Origin: JASHUC01 sp035523875
GTDB lineage: Bacteria; Pseudomonadota; Gammaproteobacteria; Steroidobacterales; Steroidobacteraceae
Reading direction: 5' to 3'
Length of the DNA: 64,000 nucleotides
Assembly: GCA_035523875.1 (NCBI GenBank)
Contig: DATKPY010000048.1
Span: 40,560-104,559, forward strand
The notes beneath the pieces were generated by a model. The model did not search any database. It saw only the letters and a program-made list of their open reading frames with translations, and had not been told where the DNA came from. Of the stretch, positions 52,474 through 61,374 are shown one piece after another. Position 1 is the stretch's first letter. The number at the start of each line of letters is the position of its first letter. A program made the translations under genes and the position numbers.

Positions 52474-53267
52474 CTCCGGGACTCCGAGGAGGACGCGGCG
52501 CGGCGCGCGACCGAGCGACGCCGCGCGATCGAGCGTGCGACGACCCGCGTCGCGAGCTCGCGTCCTTCCAGACAATGATCGAGGGCGGCGCCGAGCAGCC
52601 GGCGTGCGTCCTCGAGCTCGGCCGCGGTCGTGAGCCGCTCGGCCGCGAGGCTGAGGAGCGAGGTGCCCTCGAGCGCCCCGGAGGTGCCGGCCGGCACGCG
52701 CATCAGGCCCTGCGCGGGCCGGAACCGGTAGTGCGCGCCGCGCTCGAGCGGCCGCCCGCTCGCCCCCTCGCTCGCGAGATCGAGCCCGTAGCCCACCTCC
52801 TCGAGCAGCCGCTTCTCGAACAGGCGCAATGCGGGCTCGAGCGCTGCGCCCGCCTTCAGCTGCCCGAGCGCCTCGTGGTAGGCGTCAAAGAGGCGCGGAT
52901 GCGGATCGTGCCGGGTCGTGAGCTTGAGCACGAGCTCGCTCAGATAGAAGCAGGCCATCAGCGCCGCGGACGGCGGCCGCGCGAGCGCGCCCGCCGGCTC
53001 CGCTCCCGTGAGCTGCGCCGCCTCGCCGCCCCCGGACCACGAGAAGAGCAGCAGCTCGAAGGGCTCGAGGATCCTCGCGAGCTTGGCCTTCGGACCGCGC
53101 ACCCCGCGCGCGAACAGCGTGAGCCGCCCGTGCTCGCGGGTGAGCACCTCGAGGATGCGGCTCGTGTCCCGATACGGCAGGTGGTGCAGGATGTAGCCGG
53201 GAGCGAGCTGGGTGCGGCGCGGATTGCGGCTCACGGAAGTGCGATCCTGCGTTTCACTCGATTCCAA
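52470..53267 (-). CDS. recO: DNA repair protein RecO
   Basis: A 265-residue protein of the RecFOR pathway. The N-terminal OB fold has GYILHHLPYRDTSRILEVLTREHGRLTLFARGVRGPKA; an alpha-helical domain follows (LMACFYLSELVLKLTTRHDPHP). Length is within family range. The ATG at 53267 overlaps the end of era by 14 bases; the GTG at 53234 is an alternative start. Confidence 0.92.
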   Translation of the reverse strand: MESSETQDRTSVSRNPRRTQLAPGYILHHLPYRDTSRILEVLTREHGRLTLFARGVRGPKAKLARILEPFELLLFSWSGGGEAAQLTGAEPAGALARPPSAALMACFYLSELVLKLTTRHDPHPRLFDAYHEALGQLKAGAALEPALRLFEKRLLEEVGYGLDLASEGASGRPLERGAHYRFRPAQGLMRVPAGTSGALEGTSLLSLAAERLTTAAELEDARRLLGAALDHCLEGRELATRVVARSIARRRSVARRAASSSESRR

Positions 53268-54159
53268 GCTGCTTCAGGGCCCGCTCGCTGTCGGCCCATC
53301 CCTCGCGCACCTTCACCCACAGCGCGAGATGCAGCCGCCGGCCGAGGAGGGCATTGAGCTCCAGGCGCGCGGCGCGGCCGATCCGCTTCAACCGCTCGCC
53401 GCCCGCACCGATCACGATCGGCTTCTGGCCGCGCCGGTCGACCCAGATCGCCGCATCCACATTGAGCTGGCCCTCCTCCTCGACGGCGCGCTCGATCTCC
53501 ACCGCAACGCCGTAGGGGAGCTCCTGCTCGAGCTCCAGGGTGAGCTTCTCGCGGATGGTCTCGGCGATGCGAAAGCGCAGGTCGCGGTCGGTGCGCTCCC
53601 CGGGCGGGAAGAGCAGCGGGGATTCGGGCAACAGCCGGGTGAGCGCCGCGATGAGCGCATCGAGATTCTCGCCCTTGAGGCCCGAGACCGGCACGAGATC
53701 GGCGAAGGTGTGCCGTTGGGCGAGCGCCGCGAGATAGGGCAGGAGCCGCTCGCGCGGCCGCACCCGATCGATCTTGTTGACGGCGACCACGACCGGGTGC
53801 CCGCTCTCGCGGATGCGCTTGAGCGCGAGATCGTCCTCCGCCGACCATTGGAGCGCTTCGACGACGAGCACGATCAAGTCCGCATCCTCGAGCGCCGTGG
53901 TGGCCGTGCGGTTCATCGTGCGATTGAGGGCGCGCCTGGAGCCCAAGTGCAGCCCCGGGGTATCCACGAACACGATCTGCGCCGCCGCGCTCGTGAGCAC
54001 GCCGAGCACGCGCTGGCGGGTGGTCTGCGGCCGCGGCGTGACGATGCTCAGCTTCTCCCCGACGAGCGCGTTCAACAGCGTCGATTTGCCGACATTCGGG
54101 CGCCCGACGAGGGCGGCGAATCCGGCATGGAGCGGCTCTGCATTGTGCGTCGAGTTCAT
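53254..54159 (-). CDS. era: GTPase Era
   Basis: A 301-residue ribosome-assembly GTPase that acts on 16S rRNA. G1 GRPNVGKSTLLNALVG, G3 DTPGLH, G4 NKIDR, and a C-terminal KH domain (AIWVDRRGQKPIVIGAGGERLKRIG). Length and order after rnc are standard. 86 bases separate it from the rnc stop. Confidence 0.97.
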   Translation of the reverse strand: MNSTHNAEPLHAGFAALVGRPNVGKSTLLNALVGEKLSIVTPRPQTTRQRVLGVLTSAAAQIVFVDTPGLHLGSRRALNRTMNRTATTALEDADLIVLVVEALQWSAEDDLALKRIRESGHPVVVAVNKIDRVRPRERLLPYLAALAQRHTFADLVPVSGLKGENLDALIAALTRLLPESPLLFPPGERTDRDLRFRIAETIREKLTLELEQELPYGVAVEIERAVEEEGQLNVDAAIWVDRRGQKPIVIGAGGERLKRIGRAARLELNALLGRRLHLALWVKVREGWADSERALKQLGIE

Positions 54160-54245
54160 CTTGCGGCACGGCCACGACGGTCTCGGGCACCCTCGCCTGG
54201 AATGGCGCCCCGACCGGGGCGCAGCTTTCGATGATAGCGTGTCGC

Positions 54246-54953
54246 TCAGGTCTCGTGCGGGTGAGCCTCGCCGCCCGAATCGATCGCGCGCAGGATGCGT
54301 TCGGCGGCTTCCTGCTCCGCGCGCCGGCGGCTGCGGCCGCTGCCGCTCGCGCGCAGGCCGAGACCGCTCGCCTCACACGCGACCCAGAAGGTCTGCTCGT
54401 GCGCCTCGCCCTCGGTGCGCTCCACCTCGTAGCGGGGCAGTGGCAGGCCGCGGGACTGGACGTACTCCTGCAGGCGCGTCTTCGCGTCCTTCAACGTCTC
54501 GGGCGCCGGGAGCAGCGCAATGCGCGGTGCGATGAGCCGCGCGACGAGACCGCGTGCCGCCTCGAGCCCGCCGTCGAGATAGACGGCGCCGCAGACGGCC
54601 TCGAAGGCATCCGCGAGGATCGATTGGCGGCGGAAGCCGCCGGTCTTGAGCTCACCGGAGCCGAGCTGCAGCACCTCCCCGAGGCCGAGCGCCCCGGCGA
54701 TCTCGGCGAGCGGCTCGCTGCTCACCACGCGCGCGCGCAGCCGGCTCAGGTCCCCCTCGTCGGCCTGGGGGAACGCCCGGTAAAGGTGCTCCGCCACCAG
54801 CAGATTGAGCACGGCATCGCCCAGGAACTCGAGCCGCTCGTAGTTCAGGCGCGCGGCGCTGCGGTGGGTGAGGGCGGCGGCGAACAGCTCCGCGTCGCGC
54901 GGCTGGTAACCGAGCTTCTCCCGCAGCCACTCGTGCGGCCAGTCCCCGTGCAC
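54246..54953 (-). CDS. rnc: Ribonuclease III
   Basis: A 235-residue double-stranded RNA endonuclease. The signature is ERLEFLGDAVLNLLVAEHLY; the metal-binding ADAFEAVCGAVYLDGG and a C-terminal dsRBD (DAKTRLQEYVQSRGLPLPRYE) follow. It uses a GTG start at 54953. It lies between the DUF4845 gene and era. Confidence 0.97.
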   Translation of the reverse strand: MHGDWPHEWLREKLGYQPRDAELFAAALTHRSAARLNYERLEFLGDAVLNLLVAEHLYRAFPQADEGDLSRLRARVVSSEPLAEIAGALGLGEVLQLGSGELKTGGFRRQSILADAFEAVCGAVYLDGGLEAARGLVARLIAPRIALLPAPETLKDAKTRLQEYVQSRGLPLPRYEVERTEGEAHEQTFWVACEASGLGLRASGSGRSRRRAEQEAAERILRAIDSGGEAHPHET

Positions 54954-54958
54954 GCGCT

Positions 54959-55327
54959 TCAGCCGCCCGACTGCGCCACCTTGTCGAAACTCACCAGAAT
55001 CGAGACGTTCGAGAAAAGCGGCGCCGTGTCCTCGTACTTCGCCTCGAGGACCCAGCTCGTGCCGTCGCGCCGGATGTCGACGTCGCGGAAATCGGGGAAA
55101 TTGATGCTCTCGATGTCGAAGCGCTTCTCGATCGAGAAGCGGATCGACTGTGCCGTGTCCTCGGCACCCGTCTCGGTGACGATCTGGTCGAGGCTCTTCG
55201 CGACGCGCATGTAGTTCATGTAGATGGGCACCAGGCGGATGCCGGTGTACCCGACCGTGGCCAAGGGGATCAGCAGGAACAACCAGCCGAGTAGCGTAAC
55301 GCCACGTTGCCGCTCGATCGTACCCAT
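54959..55327 (-). CDS. DUF4845 membrane-anchored protein
   Basis: A 122-residue protein with one N-terminal hydrophobic helix (VTLLGWLFLLIPLATVGYTGIRLVPIY) after MGTIERQRG, resembling a type IV pilin-like start. Family DUF4845, found between lepB and rnc in gammaproteobacteria. Function unknown. The start at 55327 is preferred to the frame-extension at 55342. Confidence 0.88.
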   Translation of the reverse strand: MGTIERQRGVTLLGWLFLLIPLATVGYTGIRLVPIYMNYMRVAKSLDQIVTETGAEDTAQSIRFSIEKRFDIESINFPDFRDVDIRRDGTSWVLEAKYEDTAPLFSNVSILVSFDKVAQSGG

Positions 55328-55415
55328 GAGTGCCCTCCGCAACCCCGAGGCAAGCCCGTACCTGTCGGGGAGGCTACACCCCCGGGGCGACCGGTCGCTG
55401 TCGGGCGCCTCACAC

Positions 55416-56501
55416 TCACCGAATTCGCATGCCGATCCGCCTCCAGATCGGCCCTCCGGGGGCCCCCAGGTCCCAGTTGAACCAGATCCGGGTGGCCTTG
55501 CCGACCAGGTTCGCCTCGGGCACGAACCCCCAGTAGCGCCCGTCGGCGCTGTTGTCCCGGTTGTCCCCGAGCATCAGGTACATGCCGGGCGGGATGACGT
55601 GCTCGGGCCAATCCCCGTGGGCGGGGGTCGCGAGGTCGTTCGTGGCCGGACAGACGTAGCCCCGCGCCAGGTGGCGCTTGCAGGTGGGCAGCGGCTCGAC
55701 CGCAATGTCGGAGGTGGTCGGGCAGTAGAGGATCTCGTGGGGCTCGTGGTCGAGCGTCTCCTCCTCGAGGTGCATGCCCTCGTAGCAGCCGTCGTCGTAC
55801 AGACCGCGGTCGGCCGTCGGCACGGGCTTGCCGTTGAGGATCACCTGATCGTCGCGCACGGCGACCCGGTCCCCGGGCAGCCCCACCAGCCGCTTGATGT
55901 AATTGATCGAGGGGTCGGGCGGATAGCGGAACACGACCACATCGCCGCGGTGCGGCTCGCCGATCGCGATGATCTTCTTGTCGATGATCGGTAAGCGCAG
56001 GCCGTAGTCGTATTTGTTGACGATGATGAAATCTCCGTCGAGGAGCGTGGGCATCATCGAGTCCGAGGGAATGCGGAACGGCTCGAACACGAACGAGCGC
56101 AACAGGAGCACGATCACCGCGACGGGAAAGAAGCTGCGCGCGTAATCGACGGTGCCGGGCTCGCTCACGACGCTCGGATCCTTGCCCGCGGCGCGCGCGG
56201 CGGCGGCGCGCCGTGGCGCGAGGAGCGTCGCATCGGCGAGCCACGCGATGCCGGTCACGCAGGCGATGAGCAGCAGCACGAGGCTGAAATCGAGCCGCTC
56301 GGCGACCAGCAGGCGGATCACCGCGCAGATCACGAGCACCGGGAGTGCGTAGTAGGCGAAGGCCATCGCCGGCGGATCGCGCGCAGGCTGCGGGGCCGCG
56401 AGGATCTGGCGGCGCGGCCGCAGGAACCAGTCGTCGACGACGCATACGAGGGTCACCGGAATGGCGACCCAGCTCAACGCATAAATGAGTTGCATCAACA
56501 T
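55416..56501 (-). CDS. lepB: Signal peptidase I
   Basis: A 361-residue inner-membrane protease that removes signal peptides. The N-terminal region has several hydrophobic helices (ALSWVAIPVTLVCVV, MAFAYYALPVLVICAVIRLLV, SLVLLLIACVTGIAWL), more than usual for the family (about 320 residues). The Ser-Lys dyad is in FRIPSDSMMPTLLDGDF (Ser) and INYIKRLVGLPGD (Lys); LMLGDNRDNSADGRYWGFVP is the closing motif. The ATG at 56501 follows GGGCTCCTC; MQL at 56495 is an alternative. Confidence 0.95.
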   Translation of the reverse strand: MLMQLIYALSWVAIPVTLVCVVDDWFLRPRRQILAAPQPARDPPAMAFAYYALPVLVICAVIRLLVAERLDFSLVLLLIACVTGIAWLADATLLAPRRAAAARAAGKDPSVVSEPGTVDYARSFFPVAVIVLLLRSFVFEPFRIPSDSMMPTLLDGDFIIVNKYDYGLRLPIIDKKIIAIGEPHRGDVVVFRYPPDPSINYIKRLVGLPGDRVAVRDDQVILNGKPVPTADRGLYDDGCYEGMHLEEETLDHEPHEILYCPTTSDIAVEPLPTCKRHLARGYVCPATNDLATPAHGDWPEHVIPPGMYLMLGDNRDNSADGRYWGFVPEANLVGKATRIWFNWDLGAPGGPIWRRIGMRIR

Positions 56502-56539
56502 GAGGAGCCCTTTGCCGTCTACTGTCCCGTGCAGGAAAT

Positions 56540-58336
56540 CTAATGCTTGCGTCCGACCTGCAGCACCGCGAGGAACGCCTCCTGCGGTATCTCGACGCGC
56601 CCGAGCTGCTTCATGCGCTTCTTGCCCTCCTTCTGCTTCTCGAGGAGCTTGCGCTTGCGCGTCACGTCGCCGCCGTAGCATTTCGCGAGCACGTTCTTGC
56701 GCAGCGCCTTGACGGTGGCGCGCGCGATCACCGCGCTGCCGATCGCCGCCTGGACCGCGACCTCGAACATCTGGCGCGGAATGAGCTCCTGCATCTTGTC
56801 GACGAGCTCGCGGCCGCGCTGATAGGCGCTGTCGCGGTGCACGATGATCGAGAGCGCATCGACCCGCTCGCCGTTGATGAGCACGTCGAGCTTGACGAGC
56901 GGCGCCACCGCAAAGTGGCTGAACTCGTAGTCGAAGGACGCGTAGCCGCGGCTCACGGATTTCAGCCGATCGAAGAAATCGAGCACCACCTCGGCGAGCG
57001 GCAGCTCGTACTGGAGCGAGACCTGCGTGCCGAGGTACTGCATCTTCTTCTGCCGGCCGCGCTTCTCGGTGCAAAGTTTCAGCACCGCGCCCACGTGATC
57101 GGGCGGCACCAGGATGTTCGCGGTGATGATCGGCTCGCGAATCTCCTCGATCTCGTTCGCCGGCGGAAGCTTTGCGGGGTTGTCGACGTAGCGCACCTCC
57201 CCGTCGGTGCGTGCCACCTCGTACACGACGGTCGGGGCGCTCGTCACGAGGTCGAGGTGGTACTCGCGCTCCAGGCGCTCCTGCACGATGTCCATGTGCA
57301 GGAGTCCCAGGAAGCCGCAGCGAAAGCCGAAGCCGAGCGCCCCGGAGACTTCCGGCTCGTAGCGCAGCGCCGAGTCGTTCAACTTGAGCTTCGCGAGCGC
57401 GTCGCGGAACGCCTCGTAGTCCTCGGAGTTCACCGGGAACAGTCCCGCGAACACGCGCGGCTTGATCTCGCGGAACCCCGGAAGGGCCGCGGTCGCGGGG
57501 CGGTTCTCCAGCGTGATGGTATCTCCGACCGGCGCACCGTCGATCTCCTTCACCCCGGCGACGACGAAGCCCACCTCCCCGGCGGCGAGCGTGCGCTCGG
57601 GAATGGATTTGGGGCTGAAGCGGCCGAGCTTGTCGACCGTGAAGCTCCGTCCGGTCGACATGATGCGGATCTTCTCCCCGATCGCGAGCGCGCCGTTGAC
57701 GACGCGCACCAGCGACACCACGCCCACGTAGTTGTCGAACCACGAGTCGATGATCAAGGCCTGTAGAGGTGCTGCGCGATCGCCGCGCGGGGGCGGAATG
57801 CGCGCCACGATCGTCTCGAGCAGCTCCGGCACGCCCTCCCCCGTCTTGGCGCTCACGCGCGCGGCATCGCGCGCCTCGATGCCGATGATTTCCTCGATCT
57901 CGGTCACCACCCGCGCCGGATCCGCCGAGGGCAGATCGATCTTGTTGATGACGGGCACCACCTCGAGCCCCTGCTCGATCGCGGTGTAGCAGTTCGCGAC
58001 GCTCTGCGCCTCGACGCCCTGGGAGGCATCGACCACCAGGAGCGCGCCCTCGCACGCGGCGAGCGACCGCGACACCTCGTAGGAGAAGTCGACGTGGCCC
58101 GGGGTGTCGATGAGATTCAGCTGATAGCGCGCGCCGTCGTGGGCGATGTAGTAGAGCGTCACGCTCTGCGCTTTGATCGTGATCCCGCGCTCGCGCTCGA
58201 GCTCCATCGAGTCGAGCACCTGATCCTGCATCTCGCGGGCCTCGAGTCCGCCGCAGAGCTGGATCAAGCGGTCTGCCAGAGTCGACTTGCCGTGATCGAC
58301 GTGTGCAATGATGGAGAAGTTTCGAATGAGCCGCAT
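56540..58336 (-). CDS. lepA: Elongation factor 4 (LepA)
   Basis: A 598-residue ribosome-bound GTPase. G1 IIAHVDHGKSTLADRLIQ, G3 DTPGHVDFSYEV, G4 INKIDLPSAD; the C-terminal domain has the LepA-specific YGGDVTRKRKLLEKQKEGKKRMK. Length equals E. coli LepA. The Met at 58336 (MRLIRNFSII) is the family start. Confidence 0.98.
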   Translation of the reverse strand: MRLIRNFSIIAHVDHGKSTLADRLIQLCGGLEAREMQDQVLDSMELERERGITIKAQSVTLYYIAHDGARYQLNLIDTPGHVDFSYEVSRSLAACEGALLVVDASQGVEAQSVANCYTAIEQGLEVVPVINKIDLPSADPARVVTEIEEIIGIEARDAARVSAKTGEGVPELLETIVARIPPPRGDRAAPLQALIIDSWFDNYVGVVSLVRVVNGALAIGEKIRIMSTGRSFTVDKLGRFSPKSIPERTLAAGEVGFVVAGVKEIDGAPVGDTITLENRPATAALPGFREIKPRVFAGLFPVNSEDYEAFRDALAKLKLNDSALRYEPEVSGALGFGFRCGFLGLLHMDIVQERLEREYHLDLVTSAPTVVYEVARTDGEVRYVDNPAKLPPANEIEEIREPIITANILVPPDHVGAVLKLCTEKRGRQKKMQYLGTQVSLQYELPLAEVVLDFFDRLKSVSRGYASFDYEFSHFAVAPLVKLDVLINGERVDALSIIVHRDSAYQRGRELVDKMQELIPRQMFEVAVQAAIGSAVIARATVKALRKNVLAKCYGGDVTRKRKLLEKQKEGKKRMKQLGRVEIPQEAFLAVLQVGRKH

Positions 58337-58412
58337 CAACCCGCAGATTCCGCCGAACATCACATCGCAGGTGACACGGCTCGTGAATGGTGGCGCGGAT
58401 TCTATACGGCTT

Positions 58413-58658
58413 TTAGCTCGAGCGCTTTCTGAGGAGTCGCGCGAGCTCCGCGCCGTCCAAGCGATGGCGGCAGACGACCGCCCCGTCGAGCAGCAGCACC
58501 GGAACATCGAGTCCGTAGCGCCGCCTCAACTGCGCATCCGCATCGACGTCGAGCACCTCGAGCGCCGGCAGCTCGAGCGTGCGCCCGAGCGCCGCAAGCT
58601 CCGCGAGCATCTCCTCGCAGAGGCCGCAGTCGTGGCGCTGCACGAGGGTGAGCTGCAT
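58413..58658 (-). CDS. Glutaredoxin-like protein (DUF836)
   Basis: An 81-residue thioredoxin-fold protein with the redox motif CGLC (HDCGLCEEMLAEL) and the cis-Pro motif LDVPVLLLDG. Its DUF836 family is common between rseB and lepA. Likely a cytoplasmic disulfide or glutaredoxin-like protein; the exact partner is unknown. The ATG at 58658 gives a normal length. Confidence 0.88.
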   Translation of the reverse strand: MQLTLVQRHDCGLCEEMLAELAALGRTLELPALEVLDVDADAQLRRRYGLDVPVLLLDGAVVCRHRLDGAELARLLRKRSS

Positions 58659-58690
58659 CGTGCCCCGGGGGTGCGGACGCGGCCGCGGGC

Positions 58691-59710
58691 TCAGTGCAGC
58701 GGTACGAGCGCCGGTGGCACGGAAGGCGATGCGCTCACCGGCTCCGCCTTCACGGAGTTGGCGATGAATCGCACGGTCTCGGGCGGCACCTCGCCCACGG
58801 CCGTCACCGGGTGTCCGTCCACGATCGTCGAGAAGGCCGAGGAGGTGCCCACCTGCGCGCTGCCCGAGAGCACGTGATCGGGGTGCAGGTGCGACTCGAC
58901 GAACACCGACACCGAGGCGATGCCGTCGGTATAGACGAGGTGCTCGACCGGACCCTTGTAGCCCGGCATGACCTGCGCCGCGCGCAGGGAGATGTGAAAG
59001 CCCGGAGGCAGCCTGAGCGCGCTCCAGGTCACGACCGCCGCCGGATTCGCGCTCAAGGTCGCGGGCGCCTCGCGCAGCCACTGAAAGCCGGTGGTGGACA
59101 CATCGGGCTTGAACGCGGAGTCGGGGATGTGCGCAGGGGTTGCGATGCTCGCGAAGACGAGCTGCTCGATCACTCGTCCGCGCGCATCGCGCAGCTCCGT
59201 CCTGAGCGGCATGCCGGTCGCCTCGTCGATCCACAGCCGGTACCCGTAGCGATACTGGTCCTTCGGGTCGACGGCGATGAGCTGCGTCTTCTTGCCGAGC
59301 AGGCGCGTGCGCATCAGCGCCTTCATCGCATAGAACTGGTTGGTCGCGACCGTGAATTTCGGCAGGGTCCCGAGCACCAGGCTCGCATCCGGCTGACGCT
59401 CGACCAACACCTTGCGCTCATCCGGCAGGTAGCACACGAGCCGGCTTCCGGTGCGGATGAACTCGCGTCCCGAGCCGTCGAGGGACACAAGCCGCTCGGT
59501 GACGACGCCGTTCTCGACGCGGTGGATGATGCGCAGGGTCTCCGCGCGTCCGCCCTGCCAGTGCCAGAAGACGCCGTCGTAGTTGAGCGTCGTGAGCGCC
59601 TGGTTCATGCGCTCGAGCCATTTCTGCGGCTCATCGGCGCACGCGACGCCCGCCACCGCGAGCGCAAGGGCGAGCCAGGTGAGCTGCTCGCTAAGGCGCG
59701 CCGGCCGCAT
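58691..59710 (-). CDS. rseB: RseB/MucB, periplasmic regulator of sigma-E
   Basis: A 339-residue exported protein that binds RseA and lipopolysaccharide or lipoprotein signals. Signal peptide LTWLALALAVAGVACA, then the MucB domain: LNYDGVFWHWQGGRAETLRIIHRVENGVVTERLVSLDG, a LolA-like fold, and a C-terminal domain with YTDGIASVSVFVES. It overlaps the end of rseA by 20 bases, so start and coupling are consistent. Confidence 0.93.
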   Translation of the reverse strand: MRPARLSEQLTWLALALAVAGVACADEPQKWLERMNQALTTLNYDGVFWHWQGGRAETLRIIHRVENGVVTERLVSLDGSGREFIRTGSRLVCYLPDERKVLVERQPDASLVLGTLPKFTVATNQFYAMKALMRTRLLGKKTQLIAVDPKDQYRYGYRLWIDEATGMPLRTELRDARGRVIEQLVFASIATPAHIPDSAFKPDVSTTGFQWLREAPATLSANPAAVVTWSALRLPPGFHISLRAAQVMPGYKGPVEHLVYTDGIASVSVFVESHLHPDHVLSGSAQVGTSSAFSTIVDGHPVTAVGEVPPETVRFIANSVKAEPVSASPSVPPALVPLH

Positions 59711-60377
59711 GCACTGCCTTCGACTCGTCCTGCCGCTGCCCGTGGGGAGCGCTCTGCGGGGGAGGGGTGGGGGTGCTCGTCGCGGCCTCGGCCGCCACCA
59801 GCGCCGAGAGCGCGCTGCGGCGCAGAAGCGGCGTCGAGAACTCGCTGTGGGCGACCACGAAGTCGGCGAGCTCCGTGGGCGGGGCGAACGAAGCCGACTC
59901 CACGGCGGGAGGCACGACGTAGCTATCGGAGTCCGCGGCATCGCTCGCGACAGACTGCGTGGTCACGGCGTCCGGGACCGTGGCGGCGAGCTGCGCGACT
60001 GCAGGCACCACCGGTGCGGCGGCGTGCAGCCACAGAATCGCGGCCGCGGCGACACCGGCCGCGAGCGCACCGCCCAGAAGCGGCTGCCACCAGCGGGCAG
60101 CGGTCGCCCGAGCGTGGGGACTGCGGGCATCGGGTGCGGGCACGGCAACGAGCACGGGCTCCGCGGCGATCGCCGTGCTCACGCGGCGCGCGAGTCCGCT
60201 GTCGAGGCTAAGGCTGCGCTCCGCCCGGATCGCGGCTCCCATCGCCGCGTATCGGCCCCAGCGCGCCTTGAGCGCATCGTCGCGCGCGAGGCGTCGCGCG
60301 AGCAGCTCGCACTGCGGTGCGGGCAGCTCGTCGTCGAACATGGCGGACAGCTGACTGTCGAGCTCCTCGTTGCTCAT
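59691..60377 (-). CDS. rseA: Anti-sigma factor RseA/MucA
   Basis: A 228-residue inner-membrane anti-sigma factor. The N-terminal sigma-binding domain starts MSNEELDSQLSAMFDDELPAPQCELLARRLARD; a transmembrane helix (LLGGALAAGVAAAAILWLHA) is near residues 100-119; the periplasmic part ends in a Pro/Thr-rich tail. It should be degraded by DegS and RseP under envelope stress. It starts with an ATGA overlap at the rpoE stop. Confidence 0.9.
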   Translation of the reverse strand: MSNEELDSQLSAMFDDELPAPQCELLARRLARDDALKARWGRYAAMGAAIRAERSLSLDSGLARRVSTAIAAEPVLVAVPAPDARSPHARATAARWWQPLLGGALAAGVAAAAILWLHAAAPVVPAVAQLAATVPDAVTTQSVASDAADSDSYVVPPAVESASFAPPTELADFVVAHSEFSTPLLRRSALSALVAAEAATSTPTPPPQSAPHGQRQDESKAVHAAGAP

Positions 60378-60982
60378 CCGATCTCCTCCGCACGACCGAG
60401 ACCACCTTCGAACACTTCGCGCAGGCGGCGATCGATCGCCTCTCGCGCCCGAAAAATTCGCGAGCGCACCGTGCCCACGGGGCAGCCCATGGCCGCGGCA
60501 ATCTCTTCGTAGGAAAGGCCTTCGAGCTCGCGCAGCACGATGGCGGTCCGCAGGTCCTCGGGCAGCGCATCGATCGCGGCATTCACGGTGGCCCGGATCT
60601 CATCGGTGAGCACTAGGCCCTCTGGGGTCTCGGAATCCTTCAATCGACTTTGCATATCGTAGGACTCGTCGGGATTTTGCACATCGAGGTCGTAGTCGAC
60701 CGGACTTCGGTCGCGGGAGACGACGGCGTTCTTCGCGGTGTTGATCGCGATGCGGTAGAGCCAGGTGTAGAAGGCGCTGTCGCCGCGAAACTGCGGCAGC
60801 GCCCGGTAGGCCTTGATGAAGGTCTCCTGGGCGACATCCTCAGCTTCCGCAGGGTTGCGGACATAACGCATGACGAGCTTGACCACTTTGTGCTGGTACT
60901 TGAGAACCAGCGCATCGAACGCCCCTCTATCCCCACGCTGTACGCGCCGGACCAGGCTCAGATCGCTCGTGTCGGCGCTCAT
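60374..60982 (-). CDS. rpoE: RNA polymerase sigma-E factor
   Basis: A 202-residue extracytoplasmic-function sigma factor. Region 2 has QHKVVKLVMRYVRNPAEAEDVAQETFIKAYRAL; region 4 has LPEDLRTAIVLRELEGLSYEEIAAAMGCPVGTVRSRIFRAREAI in two parts. It closely follows E. coli RpoE and AlgU. Its own sigma-E promoter lies upstream, so it is autoregulated and followed by rseA-rseB. Confidence 0.97.
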   Translation of the reverse strand: MSADTSDLSLVRRVQRGDRGAFDALVLKYQHKVVKLVMRYVRNPAEAEDVAQETFIKAYRALPQFRGDSAFYTWLYRIAINTAKNAVVSRDRSPVDYDLDVQNPDESYDMQSRLKDSETPEGLVLTDEIRATVNAAIDALPEDLRTAIVLRELEGLSYEEIAAAMGCPVGTVRSRIFRAREAIDRRLREVFEGGLGRAEEIG

Positions 60983-61035
60983 GAGCGCCCTTCTGCCCCC
61001 TGGTCCGGCCAGAAGGTCGCCACTTTGCGAGCTAG

Positions 61036-61062
61036 ATAGACTGTGAGCCCGCCAGGAAGTTC
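61036..61062 (-). promoter_or_regulatory. Sigma-E promoter of rpoE-rseA-rseB
   Basis: GAACTT (61062-61057), 16-base spacer, TCTAT (61040-61036) on the minus strand match the sigma-E consensus (GAACTT-N16-TCTGA). It lies about 54 bases before the rpoE ATG. Confidence 0.8.
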
Positions 61063-61116
61063 AGGCGGTGCGGAGATTGGCGCGGGTGTGATGGTGGTCA
61101 CGGCGAGGGGGCGAGT

Positions 61117-61359
61117 CTAGCCCGTGTCCGAGCCTGCCACCAGCGCGGCGACCGCTGCGAGCTGCGAGTCCTCGGTGCGAGCCGAGCCGAGCAGCAAATC
61201 GACCAGCAGCGGGTCCGGGAGCGCAAGCAACCGCTCGAATGCGTGGCGGCGCTCCGGGGAGGTCCCCGGGTAGCGCTCACGCGCGTAGCGCTCGAGCAGC
61301 ACGTCGAGCTCCTTCATGCCTCGCCGGCAGCGCCACAGAATTGCATCTCCGCCCGGCAT
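61117..61359 (-). CDS. sdhE: SdhE, FAD assembly factor for succinate dehydrogenase
   Basis: An 80-residue protein with the SdhE core WRCRRGMKELDVLLERY, including the RGxxE motif as RGMKEL, which loads FAD on SdhA. Length matches the family. It follows sdhB by 15 bases and precedes the sigma-E promoter. A start at 61359 is the natural ATG. Confidence 0.9.
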   Translation of the reverse strand: MPGGDAILWRCRRGMKELDVLLERYARERYPGTSPERRHAFERLLALPDPLLVDLLLGSARTEDSQLAAVAALVAGSDTG

Positions 61360-61374
61360 GGCTGCGGCTTGGCT

